A stretch of DNA of 64,000 nucleotides. Source: Tichowtungia aerotolerans. GTDB taxonomy: Bacteria > Verrucomicrobiota > Kiritimatiellia > Kiritimatiellales > Tichowtungiaceae. Numbering within the stretch: position 1 is the first letter of the stretch; every line of letters begins with the position of its first letter. Shown in pieces: positions 51,187 to 60,490 of this stretch. The DNA lies in NCBI RefSeq assembly GCF_009905215.1, contig NZ_CP047593.1, positions 2,360,900 through 2,424,899 on the forward strand, given 5' to 3'. A program made the position numbers and the translations under genes. The notes beneath the pieces are model-generated. The model saw only the letters and a list, made by a program, of their open reading frames with translations, made no database searches and was not told the origin of the DNA.

Positions 51187-52202
51187 CCACTGCAGAAAAA
51201 CTTTATGAAACGTTGAAGGATGTTGAAGCCGGAACCTCCGGACCCTATCCGTATGCGCGGTGCGAACAGTTCGCGCCGTTTATCGACGAAATCAATCGGC
51301 TGAAAAAGGAAAAGAACGCGGTGATCCTGGCGCACTCCTATGTGCACCCGGAAATCATCTACGGTGTGGCCGATTTCACCGGCGACTCCTATAAACTTTC
51401 GAAAGACGCCAAAGCGGCCGATGCGGACCTGATTATTTTTGTGGCGGTGCGCTTCATGGCCGAAACCGCCAAAGCGTTGAATCCAGGCAAGAAAGTGCTT
51501 ATCCCGAGTCGCCTGAACGGCTGTTCGCTGGCCGATTCAATCACCGATGACGATGTGCGCCGCCTGAAGGTCGGGAACCCGGACTTTACCTTTGTCTGCT
51601 ACATTAACACTTCGGCCGCCGTAAAGGCCGAGTGTGATGTCTGTGTCACCAGCTCCAATGTGTACGACATTGTCGAGCGGATTCCGTCGGACAAAATATT
51701 TTTTCTGCCGGACAAGCTGATGGGTGAAAATCTGCAGGACGAAATGAAAAAGCGCGGAGTCGACAAGGAGATCAAACTCTACGACGGGAACTGCTATGTC
51801 CACGCCGAGTACGATGCGGACCGGATCGTCCGCCTGCGTAACCAGTATCCAAAACTTCAGGTGCTTTCGCATCCGGAGTGCAGTCGCGATATCGTGCAGA
51901 AATCCGATGTGGTTGCCAGCACCTCCGGCATGATGGACTTTATGCGCGAGGATCGGGCGGGCGATTCGTATTTGCTGCTGACAGAATGCGGTCTTGCTGG
52001 ACGCGCGCAGGCCGAGATGCCCGGCAAAACCTTTATCGGTCCCTGTCTGGAATGCAAATACATGAAATCAAACTCTCTTGAGGATATCCGGCGCGTGCTG
52101 GTTGAGCCGGAAGCCGAAGATGTGGTGGAAATCAGTGATCAGGTTCGGGCCGGTGCGCTGGAATGCATCGACAACATGTTTAAATACGCGGAGGCAGGCT
52201 GA
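51183..52202 (+). CDS. nadA: Quinolinate synthase
   Basis: The product is 339 residues from ATG 51183, overlapping the Mrp stop (ATGA). The three cluster-binding cysteines appear in PSRLNGCSLADS, TECGLAGRAQ and GPCLECKYMK. VILAHSYVHPEIIYGVADFTGDS marks the first of the three repeated domains. It makes quinolinate from iminoaspartate and DHAP with a [4Fe-4S] Lewis-acid cluster. A cluster-dependent enzyme as last gene of the suf operon is a direct client arrangement. Confidence 0.95.
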   Translation: MTTAEKLYETLKDVEAGTSGPYPYARCEQFAPFIDEINRLKKEKNAVILAHSYVHPEIIYGVADFTGDSYKLSKDAKAADADLIIFVAVRFMAETAKALNPGKKVLIPSRLNGCSLADSITDDDVRRLKVGNPDFTFVCYINTSAAVKAECDVCVTSSNVYDIVERIPSDKIFFLPDKLMGENLQDEMKKRGVDKEIKLYDGNCYVHAEYDADRIVRLRNQYPKLQVLSHPECSRDIVQKSDVVASTSGMMDFMREDRAGDSYLLLTECGLAGRAQAEMPGKTFIGPCLECKYMKSNSLEDIRRVLVEPEAEDVVEISDQVRAGALECIDNMFKYAEAG

Positions 52203-52218
52203 GCCGGCACCCGCCTGT

Positions 52219-52235
52219 TTTCCAGACATTGGAAA
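52219..52235. repeat. HIP-like palindrome (TTTCCAG-ACA-TTGGAAA)
   Basis: One mismatch. In the nadA-FGE spacer, 42 bases from the next copy. Confidence 0.75.
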
Positions 52236-52260
52236 ACGAACTGGGTAGCGGAGCTGTCGG

Positions 52261-52277
52261 CTTCCAATCATTGGAAA
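52261..52277. repeat. HIP-like palindrome (CTTCCAA-TCA-TTGGAAA)
   Basis: One mismatch. It ends 16 bases before the FGE start codon. Confidence 0.75.
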
Positions 52278-52293
52278 AATTCAGGAGAGCGTT

Positions 52294-53250
52294 ATGGGAG
52301 AACACGGAAGCTGCTGCACCCCCGGAGAAAAACGGTGCTCCTGTCCGGAGAACCCGGTTGAATTTCAACGCGTCTCGTCCGGATCTCCCGAAGGTATGGT
52401 CCGCCTCGACGGCGGCGCATTTTTGATGGGCACGGATGATGAGGTCGGATTCTTTGCAGACGGGGAGGGGCCGATTCGCGAAGTAACGGTTGATCCGTTT
52501 TATATGGATAAAACCAGCGTTACCAATCAGCAGTTTAAAAAGTTCATCAAGGCCACCGACTACAGGACCGACGCGCAGAAATTCGGATGGTCGTTTGTGT
52601 TTCATTTGTTCCTGAGCGATGACGTGAAGCAGAGCCTGTATCGGGCGGGACGCTGCCTGCCGGGACTGGAATGGTGGTTTGCGGTTGATGGCGCGGACTG
52701 GGCGCACCCTGAAGGGCCGGAATCTTCCATTGCGGATCGCATGGACCATCCGGCGATTCATGTATCGTGGCGCGATGCACAGGCTTACTGCGAATGGGCC
52801 GGCAAGCGGCTCCCCACCGAGGCCGAGTTTGAATATGCCGCGCGCGGCGGACTGGTGCAGAAACGGTATGTGTGGGGCGACGAGCTGACGCCCGGCGGAA
52901 AACACATGTGCAACATCTGGCAGGGCGATTTCCCGCGGGTTAACACTGCAGAAGACGGGTATGTCGGTACTGCTCCAGCCAAATTCTTTGAGCCCAACAG
53001 CTACGGGCTTTATCACATGGCCGGCAATATCTGGGAATGGATCTTTGACCGCTGGAGCCCTGATTTCCATGTGAACGGCCCTCGCAACAATCCGGTCGGT
53101 CCGCCGACCGGGGATCGGCGCGTTACGCGCGGCGGCTCCTATCTGTGTCATGATTCCTACTGCAACCGCTACCGTGTCGCCGCCCGCACCTCCAATACGC
53201 CCGATTCGTCGACCGGCAACACCGGTTTCCGCTGTGTCCGCGATATCTGA
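52294..53250 (+). CDS. Formylglycine-generating enzyme (sulfatase-activating)
   Basis: The product is 318 residues from ATG 52294 behind AGGAGAG. The FGE-sulfatase fold runs from MVRLDGGAFLMGTDDE to the end. The copper-binding catalytic pair is present as GGSYLCHDSYCNRYR (Cys285 and Cys290), followed by SSTGNTGFRCVRD. It oxidises the Cys of CxPxR in sulfatases to formylglycine, so it is the maturase for the CSPTR sulfatase at 10 kb and others elsewhere. The N-terminus is oddly Cys-rich (SCCTPGEKRCSCPE) with no clear signal peptide. Confidence 0.9.
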   Translation: MGEHGSCCTPGEKRCSCPENPVEFQRVSSGSPEGMVRLDGGAFLMGTDDEVGFFADGEGPIREVTVDPFYMDKTSVTNQQFKKFIKATDYRTDAQKFGWSFVFHLFLSDDVKQSLYRAGRCLPGLEWWFAVDGADWAHPEGPESSIADRMDHPAIHVSWRDAQAYCEWAGKRLPTEAEFEYAARGGLVQKRYVWGDELTPGGKHMCNIWQGDFPRVNTAEDGYVGTAPAKFFEPNSYGLYHMAGNIWEWIFDRWSPDFHVNGPRNNPVGPPTGDRRVTRGGSYLCHDSYCNRYRVAARTSNTPDSSTGNTGFRCVRDI

Positions 53251-53271
53251 CGCTGTTGCATAGAGGCGCAC

Positions 53272-53293
53272 CGGTTTTTCACTTTGAAAACCG
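53272..53293 (+). terminator. Possible weak terminator after FGE
   Basis: CGGTTTT / AAAACCG stem with an 8-base loop, 22 bases after the stop. No T tail follows. Confidence 0.3.
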
Positions 53294-53369
53294 AAGGGCT
53301 GGCATGATTGGGCCGGGGCGTGTATGTTTGTTTTTTTAATCAGAACCCCGTTGAGTTGAGGATTTTTGT

Positions 53370-54470
53370 ATGTCATTTGAAAGCGGCTCCGTAAGCCTTC
53401 GTATGTTTTATGTTCCCAAAGAGCTTCCGGACGATGTGCTCGACCGGTTTGCCGAGCACGCAATCGGTTCGGTCGATACACTGCGCGACGAGGAAATTCA
53501 CGGATGGGTCGGTCCGCGCCATCTGCTCGACCGCGATATTTCGGAAGAAACCGCCATGCCGGGCGGGTACCTGCGCCTGACGCTGGCGCAGGCCCAGCGC
53601 AAGATCCCGACCGCACTGCTGCGCGCGGAATGTCGGATCGAGGAAATGGTCTGGATGGCCGCTGAGGGCCGCGACTATGTGAACCGCCAGACCCGCAGCG
53701 AGATTAAAAAAGAAGTGACCGAGAAGCTCCTGCCGCAGATGCCGCCGACGCTCAAGGGAACTGATTTCGTCTACGACCGGCCGCACGGACTGCTCTACTG
53801 CACTGCGATGTCCGAAAAACAGCTCGACGCGTTTCTGATCAACTTCAGCGCCGTAACCGGCGTGCAGCTGGTACTTGCCGATCCGGCGGCAATGGCATTT
53901 CAGCTGGCGCAGAGCCGTACGGACAACTGGAACTCGCTCGGCTTTGCCGCTGATCAGTGGGCCGACTGTGCCCCGGGGCGTGAATTTTTGATGTGGCTCT
54001 GGTTTATGTCCGAAGCCAAAGGCGGCGAGCTGACCCTGCCGGAGAGCGGGCCGATGGCCATTCTGGTGGAAGGACCGCTTCAGTTCGACCAGGAGGAACA
54101 GGGCGAAACCGTTATCCGCAAGGGCGAACCGATGGTCAGCGCCGAGACGCGCGCCGCGCTGCTCAGCGGCAAAAAGCTGCGTCGCGCCAAGCTGACGCTG
54201 GCGCGTGGCGAGGAAATCTGGAACTGCACGCTCGATACCGACGAATTTATCTTCCGTGGGCTCAAGCTGCCGAAAACCGAGGCCTATGACGTACTCGGAA
54301 AATTCACCGAACGCATGGAGTTCCTTGAAGTCTTCCGGGTTGCTTTCGGCGAGCTCTATAAGCAGTTCGTGGAAATTCGCGATGATGCCGCCGCGCTCGA
54401 AACCCTGCGCGAAGAAATGCGCGAGTGGATCCGCTCCCGCCCCGCCCGTAAGTTGGAAGAAAATGTGTAG
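53370..54470 (+). CDS. rdgC: RdgC-like recombination-associated protein
   Basis: The product is 366 residues. Similarity to RdgC is by pattern: a GWVGP segment early, a KxEIKKEVTEKLLPQMPPT stretch in the middle, then PHGLLYCTAMSEKQLDAFLINF and a C-terminal IWNCTLDTDEFIFRGLKLP. RdgC forms a ring on DNA and restrains RecA. Length and domain order fit, but sequence conservation is low, so an RdgC-fold protein of another role is possible. It is a single gene with a 119-base leader. Confidence 0.6.
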   Translation: MSFESGSVSLRMFYVPKELPDDVLDRFAEHAIGSVDTLRDEEIHGWVGPRHLLDRDISEETAMPGGYLRLTLAQAQRKIPTALLRAECRIEEMVWMAAEGRDYVNRQTRSEIKKEVTEKLLPQMPPTLKGTDFVYDRPHGLLYCTAMSEKQLDAFLINFSAVTGVQLVLADPAAMAFQLAQSRTDNWNSLGFAADQWADCAPGREFLMWLWFMSEAKGGELTLPESGPMAILVEGPLQFDQEEQGETVIRKGEPMVSAETRAALLSGKKLRRAKLTLARGEEIWNCTLDTDEFIFRGLKLPKTEAYDVLGKFTERMEFLEVFRVAFGELYKQFVEIRDDAAALETLREEMREWIRSRPARKLEENV

Positions 54471-54507
54471 TCTTTGCGCCGCGAAGCGCTGAAAAGCAAC
54501 GAAGTTG

Positions 54508-54524
54508 CTTCCAATCATTGGAAC
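54508..54524. repeat. HIP-like palindrome (CTTCCAA-TCA-TTGGAAC)
   Basis: Mismatches only at the outer base of each arm. In the rdgC-hisI spacer. Confidence 0.65.
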
Positions 54525-54563
54525 ATTCCGTAGGATGCGGGATTTTAAGTCAGGAGAAAAACT

Positions 54564-54977
54564 ATGAGCAAAGAACTTGAAGAGGGGCTGAAACTCGAGC
54601 TGGATTGGAATAAGCTGGAAAAAGCGGTTGAAGGTACCAAGGGAATTATTCCGGTGGCGGTGCAGAATGCCGATACCAAGGAAGTGATTCTGGTGGCTTA
54701 CATCAACCAGCTGGCTTTCGAAGAATCGCTGAAACGTAAAATGCTGGTGCTGTGGAGCTCCTCCCGTCAGGAGCTGTGGGTGAAAGGCCTTACTTCCGGC
54801 GAAACCTTTGAGCTGATCGAAGCGCGTGTAAACTGCGAACAGAACTCCCTGCTGTTTGTGGTGCGTCCGAACCGCGGCGGCATTTGCCACACCAAAAACG
54901 AATGCGGAGAGCCGCGCAACTGCTATTACCGCAAGATCAATCTGGAAACGCAGGAACTCGAAAACCTCGATCCGTAA
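54564..54977 (+). CDS. hisI: Phosphoribosyl-AMP cyclohydrolase
   Basis: The product is 137 residues from ATG 54564. Key residues are ILVAYINQLAFEESL, LWSSSRQELWVKGLTSG, VNCEQNSLLFVVRP and CHTKNE-CGEPRNCYYR. Zinc-binding Cys are present in VNCEQ and later, although VNCEQNS replaces the usual VDCDxDA. It opens the purine ring in histidine biosynthesis, step 3. It is not fused to HisE and no other his gene is in the window. Confidence 0.85.
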   Translation: MSKELEEGLKLELDWNKLEKAVEGTKGIIPVAVQNADTKEVILVAYINQLAFEESLKRKMLVLWSSSRQELWVKGLTSGETFELIEARVNCEQNSLLFVVRPNRGGICHTKNECGEPRNCYYRKINLETQELENLDP

Positions 54978-55009
54978 GAGTTCTCGCCAAGGCGCAGAGA
55001 ACGCAGAAG

Positions 55010-55039
55010 AACCCGCATTCGAAAAAGTGCGGGTTTTTT
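55010..55039 (+). terminator. Terminator of hisI
   Basis: AACCCGCA / TGCGGGTT stem with a 10-base loop, then T4. Confidence 0.85.
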
Positions 55040-55185
55040 AGTCCCTGCAGCGTCGGATTTGAGGTCCGGCGTCGACCGCAGTCTGTTTCTGCCTTTGCTT
55101 ATTGCGGCGGTACGTTCTTAGTTCTGCCGGAAGACGATATTGTCACGGTGTTTGAGATCGATTCATTGTGCGCGATTCGTTCTTG

Positions 55186-55223
55186 TTGAAAAACAGGCAG
55201 GGCCGCCGGATCCCGGCGGCCCT
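55186..55223 (-). terminator. Terminator of the YitT-family gene
   Basis: An 11-bp stem AGGGCCGCCGG / CCGGCGGCCCT with a 3-base loop. On the minus strand it is followed by GCCTGTTTTTC, 30 bases past the stop codon. Confidence 0.75.
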
Positions 55224-55253
55224 CCGTCGAGTATGCGATAATGGAAGGACGAA

Positions 55254-56135
55254 TCAGCCGATCGGTGATATATAATATTTTTTCGAGGTCCCCTCGATAT
55301 TGTGGTGATAATAGAAGCAGTCTGGATCTCCTTCTTCGATGGCGTTAATAAGTTTTGGGAGTTCTTCTTTTGTTACCAGTGTGCGTACCATCGAAAATGC
55401 TTCAGTGCTGTGTCCGCCTATGGCGGGTTGTACTGTAAATGTGCGGTGTTCGAACACCTTCTTTATGGATTCCCCGATTCGCTGATGTTCACGGGTGATT
55501 ACCGTGAACATGGTAATTTGGAATTTTCGGTAGAGACTGTTCAGCATCTCTGAAGATGCAAAGATGTAGATGCATGTATACATCAGTGTATTAATAACCT
55601 CCTCGAAATTTCCGTTTTTTAGAAAATCCATGAAGAGGCCGAATGCCGAGGAGCCACCCGCTGCGAATACAGAGATTACGCCAACCGGTTTTAGATATTT
55701 CATTGCAAAATAAGCTCCGAGGATATCCTCATCTCCTGTGGAACCCTGACTTCTAAAGGCCAGAGCCTTCGCCACGCCGGCTAGTAATCCGCCAAACAGA
55801 ACAAGAATGATCCGCTCATTCTGCGGCTCGGGTTGAGCAAAATGGAATTCCGGAAGAACGGTGAGGAAGAGAATAACGGTTCCAACCGTCAATAATGAAC
55901 GCATGGCGAATTTCCGGCTGACTTGAAAGAACGCAAAGATCAACAGGACGAGCTGAAAAATGGAATAAAGGAGAATGAAAATTCTGTAATCGGAAAAGTA
56001 ATACGACAGGGCCGCCGCAATACCTTCAGTTCCGGTTAAGATGACCTTGGAGGGAAGCACGAAATATTTAAGGGCGACTGCGTAGACGAAGCCTCCCGCA
56101 AAAATGAAGATGTAATCTTTTATATTTTTTAACAT
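55254..56135 (-). CDS. YitT-family membrane protein with DUF2179 domain
   Basis: The product is 293 residues from ATG 56135 (MLKNIKDYIFIFAGGF); the 39 codons upstream are unlikely. Five to six membrane helices (about 8-200) include LPSKVILTGTEGIAAALSYYF and LVLFGGLLAGVAKALAFRSQGSTGDEDIL. The cytoplasmic DUF2179 domain (FEHRTFTVQPAIGGHSTEAFSMVRTLVTKEELPKLI) is complete. The transported substrate is unknown in general. The base composition is more AT-rich than the neighbours, which may mean transfer. Confidence 0.88.
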   Translation of the reverse strand: MLKNIKDYIFIFAGGFVYAVALKYFVLPSKVILTGTEGIAAALSYYFSDYRIFILLYSIFQLVLLIFAFFQVSRKFAMRSLLTVGTVILFLTVLPEFHFAQPEPQNERIILVLFGGLLAGVAKALAFRSQGSTGDEDILGAYFAMKYLKPVGVISVFAAGGSSAFGLFMDFLKNGNFEEVINTLMYTCIYIFASSEMLNSLYRKFQITMFTVITREHQRIGESIKKVFEHRTFTVQPAIGGHSTEAFSMVRTLVTKEELPKLINAIEEGDPDCFYYHHNIEGTSKKYYISPIG

Positions 56136-56416
56136 GGCATATACCGTTTTGGTTAAGTGGCGTTGTCCAGCCCCTCTGAGCTGTGACAGGCATAATGATA
56201 GATGCAATAAGTCTGGAGCTGCCCATGGGTGGGCCGACGAAAAAGTATACATACGTGTTGATGATCATAAAGCTGAAAGCGAAATGATGCCTGATTATTC
56301 AGGGGAATTGTGCCGGATGCTCCTGGTCGTCTGTGTCGTGGAAGGCAGCGGTCCTTAGGCTTGTATCCGCAAGACGGCTTTGTTAAACATCCCGCTCATT
56401 TGAACGGGAGAAATTT

Positions 56417-58057
56417 ATGTCGATTCACGAACTGGCCGGGAAACCGGTGCCGAAAGAAAACCTGACGGATGTGGCTGAGCTGATCAGCTGCTATTACGAA
56501 ACGCAGCCCGATGTGACCAATCCGAACCAGAAAGTGGCATTCGGAACATCCGGCCATCGGGGCACATCGCTGAATGCCAGTTTTACTGAAGACCACATCA
56601 TGGCGATTTCGCAGGCCATCTGCGAATACCGCGCCGAGAAGGGGATCACCGGCCCGCTGTTTGTCGGCAAAGACACCCATGCGCTGTCGACGCCGGCCGA
56701 AAAGACCGCCCTGCAGGTGTTCGCCGCCAACGGCGTAACCGTGATGATCGACAAAGACGGCGGCTACACTCCGACGCCGGTGATTTCCCACGCGATTTTG
56801 ACCTATAATGAAGGCCGCAGTGAAGGGTTGGCTGATGGTGTGGTGATTACTCCGTCGCACAATCCGCCCGATAACGGCGGTTTCAAATACAACCCGCCGA
56901 ACGGCGGCCCGGCGGACACCGATGTGACCGGATGGATTGCCGACCGTGCCAACGAACTGCTTGCCGGAGACAACGAAGAAGTGCAGAGCCTCTATCTGGC
57001 CGATGCACTGGCCGCCGACACCACGGTTGCTTATGATTTCATCACTCCGTACGTCGATGATCTCTGCAACGTGATTGATATGGAGGCCATTTCAAAATCC
57101 GGCCTCAAAATCTGCGCCGACGCCATGGGCGGGTCCGGCCTGCGCTACTGGAAGCCGATCGCCGATAAATACGGCATTAATCTGACGGTTCGCAATGACA
57201 CGCCCGATTACACCTTCAGCTTCATGACCGTCGACCGCGACGGTAAAGTCCGCATGGACTGCTCTTCGCCGTACGCGATGGCCAGTCTCGTTGCGCTGAA
57301 AGACGATTTCGATATCGCATTTGGAAATGATCCGGACTACGACCGCCACGGGATCGTCACCAAATCGTCCGGCCTGCTGAACCCGAACCACTATCTGGCC
57401 GTTGCCATCAACTACCTGTTCACCAACCGCAGCGGCTGGCGCAAAGATGCCGCCGTCGGCAAAACACTCGTTTCATCGTCGATGATCGACCGCGTCGCCG
57501 CCGAGCTCGGCCGTGACCTGCAGGAAGTGCCGGTCGGCTTCAAATGGTTTGTCAACGGTCTCGTCGACGGCTCCTACGGCTTCGGCGGCGAAGAGTCCGC
57601 CGGTGCTTCATTCCTCCGCAAAGACGGAAGCGTCTGGAGTACGGACAAAGACGGCATTATCCTATGCCTGCTGGCCTGCGAAATTCTGGCCGTGACCGGC
57701 AAGGACCCGGGCGAGCACTATCAGGACCTCGTCGCCAAATTCGGCAGTCCGGTTTACGACCGTGTCGACGCTCCGGCTTCCCGCGAAGAAAAAGCCAAAC
57801 TGGCGGCTCTTTCGCCGGAACAGGTGACTGCCGAAACGATGGCCGGCGAGCCGATCACCGCGAAGCTCACGCACGCGCCCGCCAACGGCGCCGCGATCGG
57901 CGGACTGAAAGTCTGCACGGAAAACGGCTGGTTTGCGGCTCGTCCGTCCGGCACCGAGGATATTTACAAAATCTACGCCGAAAGCTTTAAAGGCGAAGAT
58001 CACCTCAAACAGATCCAGGCCGAAGCCAAAGAAATTGTTAACGCTGCGCTGGCGTAA
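56417..58057 (+). CDS. pgm: Phosphoglucomutase, alpha-D-glucose-phosphate-specific
   Basis: The product is 546 residues. The N-terminal [15 protein letters not shown], the phosphoserine loop [14 protein letters not shown], the metal-binding [13 protein letters not shown], the sugar loop [11 protein letters not shown] and the C-terminal [17 protein letters not shown] define Pgm. It interconverts glucose-1-P and glucose-6-P for glycogen and exopolysaccharide precursors. It is monocistronic, with two palindromes right after its stop. Confidence 0.95.
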   Translation: MSIHELAGKPVPKENLTDVAELISCYYETQPDVTNPNQKVAFGTSGHRGTSLNASFTEDHIMAISQAICEYRAEKGITGPLFVGKDTHALSTPAEKTALQVFAANGVTVMIDKDGGYTPTPVISHAILTYNEGRSEGLADGVVITPSHNPPDNGGFKYNPPNGGPADTDVTGWIADRANELLAGDNEEVQSLYLADALAADTTVAYDFITPYVDDLCNVIDMEAISKSGLKICADAMGGSGLRYWKPIADKYGINLTVRNDTPDYTFSFMTVDRDGKVRMDCSSPYAMASLVALKDDFDIAFGNDPDYDRHGIVTKSSGLLNPNHYLAVAINYLFTNRSGWRKDAAVGKTLVSSSMIDRVAAELGRDLQEVPVGFKWFVNGLVDGSYGFGGEESAGASFLRKDGSVWSTDKDGIILCLLACEILAVTGKDPGEHYQDLVAKFGSPVYDRVDAPASREEKAKLAALSPEQVTAETMAGEPITAKLTHAPANGAAIGGLKVCTENGWFAARPSGTEDIYKIYAESFKGEDHLKQIQAEAKEIVNAALA

Positions 58058-58062
58058 GACGT

Positions 58063-58079
58063 TTTCCAAACCCTGGAAA
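58063..58079. repeat. HIP-like palindrome (TTTCCAA-ACC-CTGGAAA)
   Basis: One mismatch. 6 bases after the pgm stop, 42 bases from the next copy. Confidence 0.75.
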
Positions 58080-58104
58080 TCTGTTGCACAGACGAGCATG
58101 GGTT

Positions 58105-58121
58105 TTTCCAGAGTTTGAAAA
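58105..58121. repeat. HIP-like palindrome, degenerate (TTTCCAG-AGT-TTGAAAA)
   Basis: Two mismatches. In the pgm-satP spacer. Confidence 0.6.
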
Positions 58122-58246
58122 ATCATCGGGTGGAGGCTGAGCCTTTGCCCGTTTTTTTTCACAGTCAATGCGACGGAGCTTGGCTTTCAATGCGCATTCC
58201 TCTACAACCGCCCGCTTTATTCTGATCACTTAACAGAGGAAATGAT

Positions 58247-58822
58247 ATGGGCGATGGTAATAAGCTGGCGAATCCGGCTCCGCTGGGGCTGATGGGATTC
58301 GGAATGACGACGGTTCTGCTGAATATTCATAACTCGGGATTCTTCCCGGATGCCGGCAGCATGATTATGGGAATGGGCATCTTTTTCGGCGGGCTGGCGC
58401 AGCTCATCGCCGGCGTGCTCGAATTCCGCAAAGGCAATACCTTCGGGATGACCGCATTTGCTTCCTACGGATCGTTCTGGCTGACGCTGGTCGCTATGTG
58501 GGGTCTTCCGAAAACCGGCTTGGCGGTTGCTCCGCCGCGCGAATTTGTCGGCTGTTACCTCTTTATGTGGGGGCTGTTCACCGCGCTCATGTTTGTGGGA
58601 ACCCTCAAAGCCAACCGTGTACTGCAGTTTATTTTTGCTTCGCTGGCCGTGCTTTTCGTACTGCTGGCGGTTGAACACTGGGTGGCTGAAGAAGCCGCGC
58701 ATGTGATTGGAAAAATTGCCGGGTTTGAAGGGATCATTTGCGGATTCAGCGCAATCTATCTTGCCATGGCCGAAGTCATCAACGAAGCTCACGGGAAAGT
58801 GCTGCTTCCAGTTGGTGAATAA
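58247..58822 (+). CDS. satP: Acetate/succinate transporter (GPR1/FUN34/SatP family)
   Basis: The product is 191 residues with six membrane helices. The family signature NPAPLGLMGFGMTT is near the N-terminus. The other conserved stretches, GMGIFFGGLAQLIAGVLEFRKGNTFGMTAFASYGSFWL and FEGIICGFSAIYLAMAEVINE, are present. It imports or exports acetate with protons. It is followed after 19 bases by a hydroxyacid dehydrogenase, probably in the same unit. Confidence 0.92.
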   Translation: MGDGNKLANPAPLGLMGFGMTTVLLNIHNSGFFPDAGSMIMGMGIFFGGLAQLIAGVLEFRKGNTFGMTAFASYGSFWLTLVAMWGLPKTGLAVAPPREFVGCYLFMWGLFTALMFVGTLKANRVLQFIFASLAVLFVLLAVEHWVAEEAAHVIGKIAGFEGIICGFSAIYLAMAEVINEAHGKVLLPVGE

Positions 58823-58841
58823 AGTAAATTCGGGCCGGATT

Positions 58842-59786
58842 ATGAAGATTGTTGTAACAGACGGATATGCGTTGAACCCCGGCGATTTGTCGTGGGAAGG
58901 GTTGGAGCAGCTCGGTGAAGTGACGGTCTACGACCGCACCCCGCCGGAGCTGGTGGTTGAGCGGCTGCGCGATGCGGATGCAATGATCACCAACAAAGTT
59001 CCGGTCTCTGCGGAGCTGCTCGGGCAGCTCCCGAACCTGAAATATATCGGCGTCACCGCCACCGGCTACAACATCATCGACATCGAAGCTTGCCGCGAGC
59101 GCGGCGTGGTTGTGTCCAATGTGCCCGCCTACAGCACGGCCGCCGTCGTTCAGCTGACCTGGGCGCATATTTTCAACCTGCTCAATCAGGTGGCGCTGCA
59201 CGCCGACAGCGTGCGCTGCGGCGAGTGGAGCCGCTGCAAAGATTTCTGCTATTGGAAAACGCCGCAGCCCGCGCTCGAACAAATGACGCTTGGTCTAATC
59301 GGCTTTGGCAACATCGGGCAGGGCGTCGCCGCTACAGCAAAAGCCTTTGGCGTGAAGGTGCTTGTTTCAACCCGCACGCAGCGCGATGTGCCGGATGTTG
59401 AATTTGTCTCGCGTGAAGCATTGCTGAGCCGAAGCGACATCGTCAGCCTTCACTGTCCGCAGACGCCGGAAACGGAAAAGCTGATTAATGCCGAAAGCAT
59501 TGCTTTAATGAAACCGGGCGCATTTATCATCAACACCTCGCGCGGCGGACTGATCGATGAACCCGCGTTGGCCGAGGCGCTCAACTCCGGCCGTCTCGCC
59601 GGAGCGGGGCTCGACGTGCTCTCCACCGAGCCGCCCGCGGAAGACAATCCGCTCATCAGCGCCAAAAACTGTTTTATCACCCCGCACATTGCCTGGGCCG
59701 GAACCGCCGCCCGAAAAACTCTCATGAACCAGACCGTCGCCAACCTGCGCGCATTTCTGGACGGAGAGCCGGTTAATCGGGTTTAG
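58842..59786 (+). CDS. D-2-hydroxyacid dehydrogenase (glycerate dehydrogenase-like)
   Basis: The product is 314 residues from ATG 58842 (MKIVVTDGYALNPGDLSWEGL). The NAD-binding loop GLIGFGNIGQGVAATAKAFG and the catalytic Arg (INTSRGGLIDE), Glu (AGLDVLSTEPPAEDNPL) and His (FITPHIAWAG) are present. TDGYALNPGDLSWEGL at the start is typical of hydroxypyruvate/glycerate dehydrogenases (HprA type). Substrate specificity is inferred only. Confidence 0.88.
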   Translation: MKIVVTDGYALNPGDLSWEGLEQLGEVTVYDRTPPELVVERLRDADAMITNKVPVSAELLGQLPNLKYIGVTATGYNIIDIEACRERGVVVSNVPAYSTAAVVQLTWAHIFNLLNQVALHADSVRCGEWSRCKDFCYWKTPQPALEQMTLGLIGFGNIGQGVAATAKAFGVKVLVSTRTQRDVPDVEFVSREALLSRSDIVSLHCPQTPETEKLINAESIALMKPGAFIINTSRGGLIDEPALAEALNSGRLAGAGLDVLSTEPPAEDNPLISAKNCFITPHIAWAGTAARKTLMNQTVANLRAFLDGEPVNRV

Positions 59787-59839
59787 GAACGTTTGACAGG
59801 AGCTCGAGGCTTGTGTTTGGCATGGACGCGTGGCGGGTT

Positions 59840-60139
59840 TTACGTAGGCTCTCCTGACTGGTTCTGAGTTGATTTCTCTAATTCTTGAATTCGTTTCTCC
59901 TGCCTCATTATAATTTTTTGGCTTACTGAAGTCTGTATGACTAATAAGGTAATGAGTGCAATCAGTAGCGTAACCGGAATTTCAAATGAATTTGTTGTCG
60001 CTATTCCAAACAGAACAAAGGCCAGAAAGAGGCCGTTGATTATGTCGATTGGGTTGGTTTTGAAGAGAGAGATTCGTTCTTCCATCTCGTTTAGCTTTTT
60101 GACAACCCATTTGCTTAATTTGAACGATTCTTTTTTCAT
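59840..60139 (-). CDS. Small two-helix membrane protein, unknown
   Basis: The product is 99 residues. A charged N-terminal half (MKKESFKLSKWVVKKLNEMEER) is followed by two membrane segments (IINGLFLAFVLFGIATT and IPVTLLIALITLLVIQTSV) and a short coiled tail (RQEKRIQELEKSTQN). It has no strong ribosome site and is AT-rich against its surroundings. It resembles generic low-affinity membrane proteins, with no family recognised. Confidence 0.5.
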   Translation of the reverse strand: MKKESFKLSKWVVKKLNEMEERISLFKTNPIDIINGLFLAFVLFGIATTNSFEIPVTLLIALITLLVIQTSVSQKIIMRQEKRIQELEKSTQNQSGEPT

Positions 60140-60338
60140 ATTTATTTACTCAGAACGTTTAATGAGTGACGGTCGTTTTTCGGGGGAAAGTTTGGCTGTT
60201 CTTGTTGTGTTTGTGGTTAGTGAATACAATGCTATCTATTTTTGGAAGAATTATTCGACATTATGCAGCATAGCCGCGGAGAGCGGTTTTTTTCTCGGAT
60301 GTTTCTCTGATCCTTTCCAGCGAAGCGGGTGGTGAAAA

Positions 60339-60355
60339 TTTCCAGACATTGGAAA
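60339..60355. repeat. HIP-like palindrome (TTTCCAG-ACA-TTGGAAA)
   Basis: One mismatch. In the purB upstream spacer, 32 bases from the next copy. Confidence 0.75.
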
Positions 60356-60370
60356 CATCTGTGCGACAGA

Positions 60371-60387
60371 CTTCCAATGTTCGGAAA
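60371..60387. repeat. HIP-like palindrome (CTTCCAA-TGT-TCGGAAA)
   Basis: Two mismatches. In the purB upstream spacer. Confidence 0.65.
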
Positions 60388-60490
60388 ACGTTGGGTAGGG
60401 CGCGACCGCCGGGCGCGCCTGATTCCAATACATAGGGATCTTTATGGTGGAAGTCTTCGCGGGCGTTATAGCCCGAGTCTGCCGCTGGCC

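Noticed and set aside
56136-56416. A 74-residue frame between the YitT gene and pgm
   Set aside because: Cys-rich by chance, no ribosome site and no recognisable motif; it lies in the divergent promoter region.
60391-60421. GC-rich GGGCGCG...GCGCGCC string as a dispersed repeat
   Set aside because: Only one convincing copy in the window; the GGGCGCG at 35994 lacks the rest.
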